NCBI GenBank assembly: GCA_036244855.1
Contig: BQKZ01005525.1
Span: 1-15,523, forward strand
Reading direction: 5' to 3'
Length of the DNA: 15,523 bases
Origin: Temnopleurus reevesii
Lineage: Eukaryota; Echinodermata; Echinoidea; Temnopleuroida; Temnopleuridae
The notes under the pieces were generated by a model. It saw only the letters and a program-made list of their open reading frames with translations. It did not search any database and was not told the DNA's origin. The position numbers and the translations under genes were made by a program. This document shows positions 9,512 to 15,523 of the stretch, in pieces. How positions within the stretch are numbered: position 1 is the first letter of the stretch; each line of letters starts with the position of its first letter.

Positions 9512-9680
9512 GTCTGTTCGCTTTGTCGTTTGAATCAACTCTTAATTTGTAAGCAATTATCCTGTAAATATTTGTATGTGATTTTCCTTGTAATTTTGTT
9601 TAATTTATATTTACTCAAACTTGTTCACACTTATTTTTTTGTTATGCTTGTTTTTATCGGAATGGAAATGAATGAATGTG
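9512..9680 (+). mobile_element. LINE 3' end fragment inside the array
   Basis: The segment interrupts an array unit straight after GATGCATCACA. It begins near GGTCTGTTCGCTTTGTCG, is T-rich and non-coding, and ends ATCGGAATGGAAATGAATGA ATG before a T-run leads back into TTGTTGGTCAAGG. The GAAATGAATGAATG tail is the kind of short tandem tail left by 5'-truncated LINEs, and it resembles the one at about 829-853. The unit does not resume where it stopped: the second half of the unit is missing. A deletion therefore accompanied or followed the insertion. No reverse transcriptase sequence is left and the family is not assigned. Confidence 0.6.
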
Positions 9681-9692
9681 TTTTTTTTTGTT

Positions 9693-9705
9693 GGTCAAGG
9701 TGACC
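9693..9705. promoter_or_regulatory. GGTCA-AGG-TGACC palindrome (IR3)
   Basis: This is the third exact IR3 of the array, identical to 9106-9118 and in the same unit position. More decayed versions are at 6613-6625 (TATCAAGGTGACC), 7016-7026 (GATCAAACCC) and 9993-10004 (GATCAAGGTGAC). Confidence 0.45.
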
Positions 9706-10221
9706 CATGGGAAACAGTTTTCAATAGTAAATAACTTCAGTGTGAGCAAAAGAGAGAAAGGAATTGGAAAAAGTATACAGTATATTCTAACATTCGTAGT
9801 ACAGCTTCATAAACCTAAAATAAATCATCTTCATTCCCTTTTATTCATGGAATCGGTGCAAAACATCTTCAATATTTCTCTGCAGAATATGAGTGATGGA
9901 AAGCTCTTTTATGTGCGTGTTTGAATTGGAATTGTTTACTTTGTCCAAATTCTTTGTCCTTACTTCTAACAATTTCAATATTTTTGTTTGTTGATCAAGG
10001 TGACTTTCACAGTGTCTATGTGAATAGCCTCAAAGTGACAATTAGGAGAAAGTGGACTCAAAGAGCAACATACATGCACATTATATTCAAAGCAAATTTC
10101 CTTCTCTCATCAATTCTGCCAAGAAATGTAATGTTATGCACCTGTTTGTTGATAGCAAGAAACTGTTGCATTTTCTACAGCTACTGTGTAGATGTATTTT
10201 GAATTGGAAGTTGTTTACTTG

Positions 10222-10804
10222 AAGGGAAACCAACTCCTGGGATTATGGTGCTCTCATTGAATGTCGAAAAATCAGATGAACAAACTGAAAATTTGAGCAA
10301 AATCGGACAACCCGTTCAAAAGTTATGACTTTTCAAAGTCACAGAGATATGACGATCCCTACTGCTGACGGGGATCCGTGTGATCAACAAATTCGACGGA
10401 ATCTGTGACGTCATGTCGAACAACTCCTCATTCACTCTGTATACAAAATCTCACACTTTCTTCTTTTTTTCCAATTATTCAACAAACTGCCAGTTCTCGG
10501 TTGGGGTATAGCATTTCTTTATCAATTCTCCATGCATTTTTAAAAGAATAATGGTGTAACCTGACTCTAAATTTTACATTCATCCATTAAAAAAAATCTA
10601 TGTACAAAGTGAATGAGGATTTGTCCGAAATGATGTCACAAATTCTGTCGATCCCCATGAGCAGCAGTGATCGTCCAATCTCTGTGAATTTAAAAATTTG
10701 TAACTTTGGAACGGACTGGCAGATTTTGCGCAAATTTTCACAGTTTGTTCATTGGATTTTCTTCATTCAATGAAAACATAAAAATTCCAGGGGTTGTCCC
10801 CTTT
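10222..10804. mobile_element. Foldback element B with arms of about 205-225 bp
   Basis: The left arm (10222 to about 10445) begins AAGGGAAACCAACTCCTGGG. The right arm (about 10600-10804), reverse-complemented, begins AAAGGGGACAACCCCTGGAA. Both continue with TTCATTGAATG/TCATTGAATG, AATCAGATGAACAAACTG against AATCCAATGAACAAACTG, AAAATTTG.GCAAAATC, CACAGAGAT.. GACGATC, GGGGATC, TGTGAC(G)TCAT and CCTCATTCACT. A T-rich spacer of about 155 bp lies between. It splits an array unit just after TTGAATTGGAAGTTGTTTAC; no clear target-site duplication was found. It shares AATCAGATGAACA, AAAATCGGACAA and AAAGTTATGA with foldback A, in the same order along the left arm. A perfect TGACGTCA lies at 10406-10413. 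There is no coding sequence. Confidence 0.85.
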
Positions 10805-11155
10805 ACATGTAGATACTCTATTTCCCTCCTCTTATACAAATTACTATGTACAGACCTTCACTCTGAGGGGAAGGGGCAGATAATTTGGGTAAAGTGAACC
10901 TCTTCCACTGAATCATTCACAAGAGATGAATGCATTTAGAATAAATGTACTTCCCTCTTATTTTGTGGTGAAATATCAAACACGTGTCACATCAGTGAAT
11001 TAACATAGAAACTACTTTTTTGGTGTACCCGTAGCTATGGTGTAGGCTTGAATGGGAGTTGTTTACTATGTCTAATCCCTTCGTCCCTTCTGCTCAAAGT
11101 GCATGTTATTAATTGTTTGTACAATGTAGGTTTGAATTAGAAGTTTCGTCAGTAG
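10805..11155 (+). repeat. Array section 3 (about one unit and a start)
   Basis: After the foldback, CCTTCACTCTGAGGGGAAGG (10850-10869) aligns with the TTCACTGTGAG word, then TACTTCCCTCTTATTTTGTG with the ATCTTCCCTTTTATT word. CTTGAATGGGAGTTGTTTAC (11047-11066) followed by TATGTCTAATCCCTTCGTCC aligns with word 4. A further TTTGAATTAGAAG at about 11131 seems to be the last recognisable trace. This section is the most diverged of the array. Confidence 0.6.
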
Positions 11156-11378
11156 TGAAAGTACTACAGACCTTCACCTGATCAGTTGTAATCTGCAACT
11201 GCAGACAGAGATCAAGTTAGTTTATTTACTGCCCCCCCCCCCCCCCCATTTCAATAGGCAGCTCTTTTTAGATGAAGAGAGGGTAATTTGGTTTTACTGT
11301 GTGTATCATTCACATTTAATTTTTTTTACACCAGGAGATGAGAAAAGGAAGGACTGACCTCTAACATTACCATCTGAC
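11156..11378. other. Non-coding stretch with C16 tract
   Basis: It contains sixteen consecutive C residues at 11232-11247. No gene or TIR pair was seen. Its right part may be the 3' body of the SINE-like unit whose head lies at 11380-11430 on the minus strand. Confidence 0.5.
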
Positions 11379-11432
11379 ACAGGGGCTCGAACCCACAGCG
11401 CATCAATTTCTGACCATCCCAACTAGCCTAAT
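11330..11432 (-). mobile_element. Degenerate tRNA-like SINE head, second family
   Basis: On the minus strand, TAGGCTAGTTGGGATGGTCA (about 11430-11411) resembles an A-box arm. It is followed at a tRNA-like distance by GTGGGTTCGAGCCCCTG, which contains the exact B-box core GGTTCGAGCCC (11393-11383). The following sequence toward lower coordinates is unlike the body of the two SINEs at 265-540 and 2915-3190, so this would be another family or an unrelated tRNA pseudogene. An intact tRNA is not supported: I cannot form a proper acceptor stem by eye. The 3' boundary is a guess based on an A-rich run at about 11320-11330. Confidence 0.5.
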
Positions 11433-11651
11433 TACAGGAGAATGCTACACTTTGATTGAAGTCGAGTTGATAGAGTTTGCTTGCTATTCTTTCTGTGTGA
11501 GGCCAGAAATTGAGACAACTATTTCCATAAGTACTGATTTATTGGATTTGGAAGGAATATTGGGCTTTGGCATAATTTTTCTTTTTTTTAAATTAGTAGA
11601 AGTGTAATATTTTTGTTTTTTGTCTATTTTGTGACCCATCCATTTGAGTAC
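11433..11651. other. Short non-coding spacer
   Basis: AT-rich DNA with T- and A-runs. No feature was recognised. Confidence 0.5.
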
Positions 11652-11677
11652 TTAGACCCCGTGTACACCGACTTTTA

Positions 11678-11830
11678 GGCCGGCCTAGTTTTTGGTGTAA
11701 ACGCTCGCTGGCCCAATTGCGGTACCAAATGCCGGCCTACTTTTGGACTACCTCTTGAGGTTGTCTCGGGCCGGCCTCGGGCCGGCCTAGTTTTGGTGTA
11801 AACGCTCGCTGGCCCAATTGCGGTACCAAA
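11678..11830 (+). repeat. Direct repeat pair of about 51 bp, offset about 101 bp
   Basis: Both copies begin GGCCGGCCTAGTTTT and run through GGTGTAAACGCTCGCTGGCC and CAATTGCGGTACCAAA. They differ only by the length of the T-run (five against four). Such near identity means a recent duplication or conversion, in contrast to the diverged foldback arm in the same element. GGCCGGCC also recurs at 11769-11776, so the block may be built by local slippage. Confidence 0.9.
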
Positions 11831-12040
11831 AGCGAGCCCGCGCTCTTCGCTGGCGGGGTATGACGTCATATTACCATTTTTGGTTCGTGCACTATCAACA
11901 TTGGAATATCCGATCATTTATCTCATATATGATTCCTGACACCGGGAAATTTTTGAAGGAATTCTAACGGTGGTCTTACGGGTGAGAAAATTATGAAATT
12001 GATTTGGCAATGTCAATGCGATCTTAATATTCATCTTTTT

Positions 12041-12220
12041 AAAAGAAGAGTCTACCCAAAAATAATAATTATTTAACAGAAGAAGAAAAAATTGGTGAGT
12101 AAAACAAAAAAGTTTGAAGAAAATCGGACAAGAAATAAAAAAGTGAATTTCTAAAGATTTGAAAATATGGGCAAATCAGTGACAATTTCCAGAGATGTTG
12201 CCAATTTGATGACATCAACC
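12041..12220 (+). mobile_element. Solo foldback A arm nested in the MITE
   Basis: The segment begins AAAAGAAGAGTCTACCCAAA and matches the arms of the element at 5697-6243. It is closest to the reverse-complemented right arm: TTAACAGAAGAAGAAAAA, AGTTTGAAGAAAATCGGACA, GATTTGAAAATATG, and GATGTTGCCAATTTGATGAC then ATCA. The opposite arm is absent within the MITE. Either a foldback inserted and lost one arm, or the arm is itself a mobile unit. Because it sits wholly between the MITE's TIRs, it may have been carried along by it. Confidence 0.8.
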
Positions 12221-12333
12221 GGCAAAATACTTTTAGGGATATTTAGGCCGGCCTAGATTTGTCGGTGTAAACGCCCAATTTTGTGGGACCCGGTATATAC
12301 CGCAATTAGGCCGGCGGTGTAAACGGGGTCTTA

Positions 12334-12639
12334 GAGACACCAGTCAGCTTCATTGGAGAATAAAATTCCATCGCCAGAATACTACACATTGTCTTTGATA
12401 TTATGTTAAATATAATGCAGCACTTGTTGCCAAACATGTATTTTTAGTAGGATCACAGGTTTCACATTCAGGTGAATTGAGGAACAGGAATAAAACGATT
12501 GAATCACGCTGTGAGTCAGTGTCAGCTGTTCAGGTCATGTGACATGATTCTTCTGTATTCATTTGTGAGAAGAATGACCATATTCCCACAGAATGTATGA
12601 TTCCCCTCCTACCCATGTGTTAAAAAGCAAAGATAAGAT
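12334..12639. other. Non-coding spacer
   Basis: No gene is visible. CAGGTCATGTGACATG at about 12530-12546 includes a near-palindrome around GTCATGTGACATGA. This is noted only as a short motif. Confidence 0.5.
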
Positions 12640-12642
12640 TAA

Positions 12643-12814
12643 GGGTGTTGTTCAAAAGTTGCAATGATCACAAGTGGCAGTTGATCGGACGCACACTATT
12701 AAAATCACTGTTTCATGCACGTCTTGTTAGATGCGCATATTATATCACGTACGAAATGCGCATTACAATTTGCAACTGATTTGCAATCAATTGCAACTTT
12801 TGAACAACACCCCC
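12643..12814. mobile_element. 172-bp MITE flanked by TAA
   Basis: The left end reads GGGTGTTGTTCAAAAGTTGC then AAT. The reverse complement of the right end reads GGGGGTGTTGTTCAAAAGTT then GCAAT. That is about 23 bp of near-perfect TIR, differing in the number of leading Gs. TAA lies outside on both sides (12640-12642 and 12815-12817), which matches the TWA rule of PIF/Harbinger elements. The interior repeats AATTGCAA/TTGCAATC-type words and two ATGCGCAT octamers. There is no coding capacity. The well preserved TIRs suggest relative youth. Confidence 0.87.
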
Positions 12815-12817
12815 TAA

Positions 12818-13875
12818 GAAGTTTAAATTGGATCAAATATGACAAAGCATGTTTTCACCTGAGAGTCTGGATCTAGTCATTGTAATGATATACTTGTTGG
12901 ATAAACTATCATTGTTGATGCTAAATGGTTTAGCTGCTAAAAAGATACAGATCACCCCAATACATCCTATGAAGTAGAATCAGGCTATTAAAACAAAACA
13001 AAGCACAAAACAAAACAAAATTATCAACCGTAAAAACACCATATACACATGAATATGCTCTTTGATTCTGAGAAATAGATTAGGATTTCATGACCCCCTA
13101 TTATTGGCATTTGGTAAGAAATGTCTCCCTATTTAAGACTTTTTGATGAGAAGTTTTGCAAATTCAACCCATATTAATGTTTTTTGAAAGGATACAAAGA
13201 GGAGAGAAAGAAAATCACCCGAAAGAAAAGGTATTTTGGGAAAAATTGTCTAAAAACCCCTTATTTTCATGATTGTCAAGATTTTTCCTGTATCTTGTGC
13301 CAGAAAAAACACCCCTATTCCAAAAAAAATCAGGAATGTGCATGAGGTACCAATAGTAGATCGGCTGACTGTCGGGATAAGGTGGAGGGGGTGCGCTTGG
13401 CCTTTATTACACATGCATACATTTTGACCAGATTTACATGATGGGGCTGTCATTAAACCACTTAGCTGATTATAGGGCTCAGCCTCTTCGTCAATTATAG
13501 CATTTAGGCAATCTATTCAGGTTTCTGATGACACACTATCTGGTATGGTATGTTCATCATTTGTTGTATTTTCACTCGGTTTGCTCCAGATCTTGATGAT
13601 GAGCCAATCAGCAAAATTTGTTTGTTCATTGCACCTTTCTCTGTCATCAGGGAGTGTCTGATGGTTTAGAGTTTCTTTGAAATTGTGAGGGTTTGTCTTT
13701 GCTTTTTACTCATACAGGTCAATGAATTGGTCCAAAGCAAATAACAAAATAAGAATATGCTCATTAGTTTCAATTTTAGAGCATGAACGTGTATTTCAAG
13801 TCTGAAGGCACAGATCATTGGCTTTTGTGCAGTGCAACTGCAAGTGTATGCATATATTCAGTCTACAGTCAGTCT
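12818..13875. other. Non-coding stretch, no recognised feature
   Basis: I see no gene, TIR pair or tRNA box. There is an (AAAAC)n-like run at about 12991-13020. A 67-codon minus-strand frame at 13453-13250 has no recognisable motif. Confidence 0.5.
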
Positions 13876-14399
13876 TTTTTAAAGCCCAAGTATAGTTTTG
13901 GTAAAGATGAAGAAATGTGAATTTTGGGGATGTTTATCATGACATGTAATTCTTATACACAATTTGAGACCAAAGCACATTTTTTTACGAACTGATTCTT
14001 TTGAAAATTTGAATTTGACCGTTAAATCATTTTAGCGCCCTCTCTTGGTTATAGCATTATTTTGCTTGTTATCAAGCATATACAAAGTTATTTCCGAGAT
14101 TTGACAATAGAATGATATAGAGATATACACAAAAATTAAATTCTGAAATTTTCATCCAATTCTGAGCATGGGAAGTTGTCCTTTATCAAGAAAGAAAATA
14201 TTGAAATAGGGTGGTGAAGCACCACCCTATTTCAATTCGCACATTTTAGGTTATAGCTTTTCCCAAGCTCGTTCATTTTTCGCACTATCTTTTGTGCAAT
14301 ATGTTTATGATATTATATTTCATTTCATACAGATTTGAAGACAAAATTTGGTGATAAAAATATTGGCTTTTACCAAAACTGTACATTTTGGGCTTTAAA
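13876..14399. mobile_element. Inverted-repeat element with central perfect hairpin, about 524 bp
   Basis: The left end reads TTTTTAAAGCCCAAG then TATAGTTTTGGTAAA. The reverse complement of the right end reads TTTAAAGCCCAAAATG then TACAGTTTTGGTAAA. The TIR is thus about 28 bp with a small indel. AGTCT occurs on both sides (13871-13875 and 14400-14404) and may be a target-site duplication. The interior holds AGCGCCCTCTCTTGG (14034-14048) and the hairpin at 14200-14236. No reading frame of note is present. It fits a non-autonomous DNA transposon of unassigned superfamily. Confidence 0.72.
14200..14236. repeat. Perfect 17-bp stem, 3-base loop
   Basis: ATTGAAATAGGGTGGTG (14200-14216) is followed by AAG and then its exact reverse complement (14220-14236). 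As RNA or as extruded DNA this is a very strong hairpin. It is too short and its loop too tight for a typical miRNA precursor. The mutation-free stem contrasts with the imperfect TIRs of the element around it. Confidence 0.93.
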
Positions 14400-14404
14400 A
14401 GTCT

Positions 14405-14924
14405 GTACTGTGCAATTGAAAACCCAGAGCTGTGTGTCTAAACAGTATTTTCAAAAACTTTCATTCATATAGAAAATCACTCTGAATTCATAGATTTGCA
14501 AATGAAATAGGCCTTTAAACCTGAAAAGATCACTTCCAAGATTCATTAGCATTTTATACGTTGGTCATAGTACATGACTAGAGACCAGCGAATACTGCTG
14601 TGAACACTTTGCTCAGGTCAAAGTTGCAGCATTTTAGGATGCGGATACAATTCTGAACTTGATGTTGAATGGAAGGGTTATGCTGAATCACATCAGACTC
14701 ATCAAGCTCAGAGCTGCCAACCATTCGATAATACAATGTATGCATGAGGTGTATTTTCATAAAATAGCTTTCAATGCAAGTGAATGGCTGAAAGTGTCAA
14801 GTTTGCTCTCACTTTTGTTCAGCCATTGCGTTAATCACATTTTAATCTGAACCCCATGCATATTCCAGAACAGTTGGCATCTCGACAAGCTAGAAGCCAT
14901 TGTAAAGAAGAATGTGTATCGGAT
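14405..14924. other. Non-coding stretch
   Basis: No gene was recognised. Short overlapping frames on both strands at 14578-14850 have no motif and are not conserved with anything in the window. Confidence 0.5.
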
Positions 14925-15216
14925 CTCTCAAGCCGGCGCTGCACTAGCCCGAGTTTCCTTGATCTCGAGCTTTTAGTCCGATCAACCATCTTTGCAATTA
15001 ATCTCGAGATTGGCAATCTAGGTCTGCACTATAGCGAGTTTGGAATCTCGAGCTTGACGGACCTAAGTCTCTTTCCTCAATTTAGCGCGAGCGCGAGCTG
15101 CATTAGCCCGCTCTCCGAGCTTGGTCTAGTTCTGGAGCATGCGCAGTCTAGGAAAATAAGCATGTGGTTGCTGTGCGGAGAAACTCGCACGAAGTGCTCG
15201 TCAATGGGCCTGCCAT

Positions 15217-15248
15217 GCTCCGCTGCTCCCACGCTCCGCTGCTCCCAC
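15217..15248 (+). repeat. Perfect 16-bp tandem duplication
   Basis: GCTCCGCTGCTCCCAC occurs twice head to tail with no mismatch, within the GC-richer module. It is probably a recent slippage event. Confidence 0.95.
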
Positions 15249-15360
15249 ACAACGAATGAATAAATTAGCCCGAGTCGCCGATTTTAGCGCGAGCTGCACT
15301 GTACCAAATAAGAGCGAGTTAGTGAGCTATTTCCCAAATTAGCTCACTGTTTTGGAAACT

Positions 15361-15380
15361 AGCCCAAGATATCTTGGGCT
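15361..15380. repeat. Perfect 20-bp palindrome
   Basis: AGCCCAAGATATCTTGGGCT is its own reverse complement. It lies inside the word-rich module and may be the centre of a fold or a binding site for a dimeric protein; nothing in the sequence decides this. Confidence 0.95.
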
Positions 15381-15523
15381 TGTTAAGCTCGAGATTTTTC
15401 AGTGAATTAGCTCACTGTTTGCGTCTGCACTGCAAATTAGCTCGAGCTAGTTCTGATCGGGCTATTTACCCGGATCAGATCTAGCGCGCTAATTGAAAAA
15501 CTCGCTATAGTGCAGACGCAGCT

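Larger units (their letters stand above)
9104..10221 (+). repeat. Array section 2 (about four units)
   Basis: Unit starts lie at about 9104, 9351, 9688, 9985 and 10142. This is the best-preserved part of the array. GGTCAAGGTGACC occurs at 9106-9118 and 9693-9705, and GGTCAAGTTGACC at 9358-9370; all fit GGTCAnnnTGACC. The unit that starts at 9351 loses its second half to the LINE tail at about 9512-9680. The unit at 9985 has GATCAAGGTGAC, a broken palindrome, and is internally shortened. Two short open frames (82 and 93 codons) cross here, but they are not conserved between units and look incidental. Confidence 0.8.
6590..11155 (+). repeat. Diverged tandem array, unit about 250-400 bp, with insertions
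   Basis: The same ordered words recur through this region. Word 1 is TTTGTTTGTTGGTCAAGGTG followed by ACCCATGGGAAACAG, near 6603, 7008, 7315 (split), 9351, 9688, 9985 and 10142. Word 2 is TTCACTGTGAG-like (6660, 7060, 9396, 9737, 10851). Word 3 is ATCTTCCCTTTTA then GATGCA..CATCTTCAATAT (7150, 9223, 9475, 9829, 10960). Word 4 is TTGAATTGGAA.TTGTTTACT then TTGTCCAAATCCTTTG (6724, 7256, 9290, 9922, 10200, 11050). Intact intervals between word-1 starts run from about 250 to 405 bp; the 9985-10142 copy is internally shortened. No long frame crosses the units, so a repeated protein domain is unlikely. The array is interrupted by the elements at 7327-9103, about 9512-9680 and 10222-10804. It is best described as an old satellite-like or segmental tandem array; a mobile element with internal repeats is an alternative. 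Confidence 0.82.
11655..12330. mobile_element. 676-bp PIF/Harbinger-like MITE
   Basis: The left end reads GACCCCGTGTACACCG. The reverse complement of the right end reads GACCCCGTTTACACCG. Both are flanked directly by TTA (11652-11654 and 12331-12333). A TWA duplication is the hallmark of PIF/Harbinger elements, hence the superfamily call. Subterminal words AGGCCGGCCTAG and GGTGTAAACGC recur at both ends (11677-11703, 12247-12280). Near the left end a 51-bp block (11678-11729) is repeated at 11780-11830 almost exactly, differing by one T. There is no transposase frame. The 80-codon minus frame over the left end is an artefact of GC-rich repeat sequence. It holds TGACGTCA at 11861-11868 and one arm of the foldback A family at 12041-12220. 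Confidence 0.88.
14925..15523. mobile_element. GC-richer module of short reiterated words, cut by window edge
   Basis: Words TTAGCCCGAG, TTAGCGCGAGCTGCA, TTAGCTCACTG, ATCTCGAGCTT and GTCTGCACT recur many times in both orientations. GTCTGCACTATAGCGAGTT at 15022-15040 is exactly inverted at 15499-15517, only six bases from the edge. A third GCGTCTGCACT is at 15421-15431. Two diverged direct copies of CTGCACTA..GAGTTT..ATCTCGAGCTT start at about 14939 and 15025. A 20-bp perfect palindrome is at 15361-15380. This looks like the subterminal repeat region of a DNA transposon, or several nested ends, continuing beyond the window. The 135-codon open frame over it is a by-product of base composition. 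Superfamily not assigned. Confidence 0.6.

Noticed and set aside
9676..10202. Adjoining plus-strand frames of 82 and 93 codons in the array
   Set aside because: They are not conserved between array units, and one begins in the LINE tail junction. They are not a gene.
6590..11155. CRISPR array or bacterial repeat locus
   Set aside because: Units are hundreds of bases long and diverged, without short identical repeats and unique spacers; the context is eukaryotic.
11675..11917. Minus-strand open frame of 80 codons with repeated residues
   Set aside because: The repetition comes from the duplicated 51-bp DNA block of the Harbinger-like MITE, not from a protein repeat.
14200..14236. miRNA precursor
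   Set aside because: The stem is 17 bp with a 3-base loop, too short for a usual precursor, and it sits inside a transposon.
14856..15263. Plus-strand open frame of 135 codons
   Set aside because: It lies over the GC-richer module, where stop codons are rarer, and crosses a 16-bp tandem duplication. The translated residues show no domain and simply reflect the repeated DNA words.

Overview
This window looks like non-coding, repeat-dense animal DNA. Echinoderms, and sea urchins in particular, are my best guess. The reasons are an AT-rich base composition, tRNA-derived SINEs with an internal Pol III B box, LINE 3' tails ending in GAAATGAAT-type short repeats, many short DNA transposons with terminal inverted repeats (TIRs), and the lack of any long or recognisable reading frame. 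The taxon call is an inference from repeat style. No host gene, rRNA, intact tRNA or CRISPR could be supported. The longest open frames (122 and 135 codons) look like chance or repeat-derived frames.

Layout. 1-850: a plus-strand SINE followed by a LINE 3' tail. 850-2550: mostly unique AT-rich DNA with a G12 tract. 2554-2801: a short inverted-repeat element (MITE). About 2915-3190: a second, minus-strand copy of the same SINE, tail-to-tail with the first. 3190-5690: largely unique DNA with a solo SINE/LINE 3' tail near 4760-4826. 5697-6243: a long-armed foldback element. 6500-6570: a dense cluster of nuclear-receptor half-sites. About 6590-11155: an old, diverged tandem array with a unit of about 250-400 bp.

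The array has been invaded by at least three elements: a 1.78-kb DNA element with a clean target-site duplication (7327-9103), a LINE tail (about 9512-9680), and a second long-armed foldback (10222-10804). Beyond it lie a degenerate tRNA-like SINE head (about 11380-11430), a 676-bp PIF/Harbinger-like MITE flanked by TTA (11655-12330) that carries one foldback arm, a 172-bp MITE flanked by TAA (12643-12814), an inverted-repeat element with a 17-bp perfect hairpin (13876-14399), and a GC-richer module of short reiterated words that runs off the right edge (about 14925-15523).

How the parts relate. The array units supply an internal 'empty site' for dating and delimiting insertions. Three array copies carry an exact GGTCAnnnTGACC palindrome. 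The two foldbacks share core words and seem to be distant relatives. Three separate elements each carry one perfect TGACGTCA site. The most interesting features are therefore the invaded tandem array with its receptor-type palindromes, and the foldback family with its nested solo arm.
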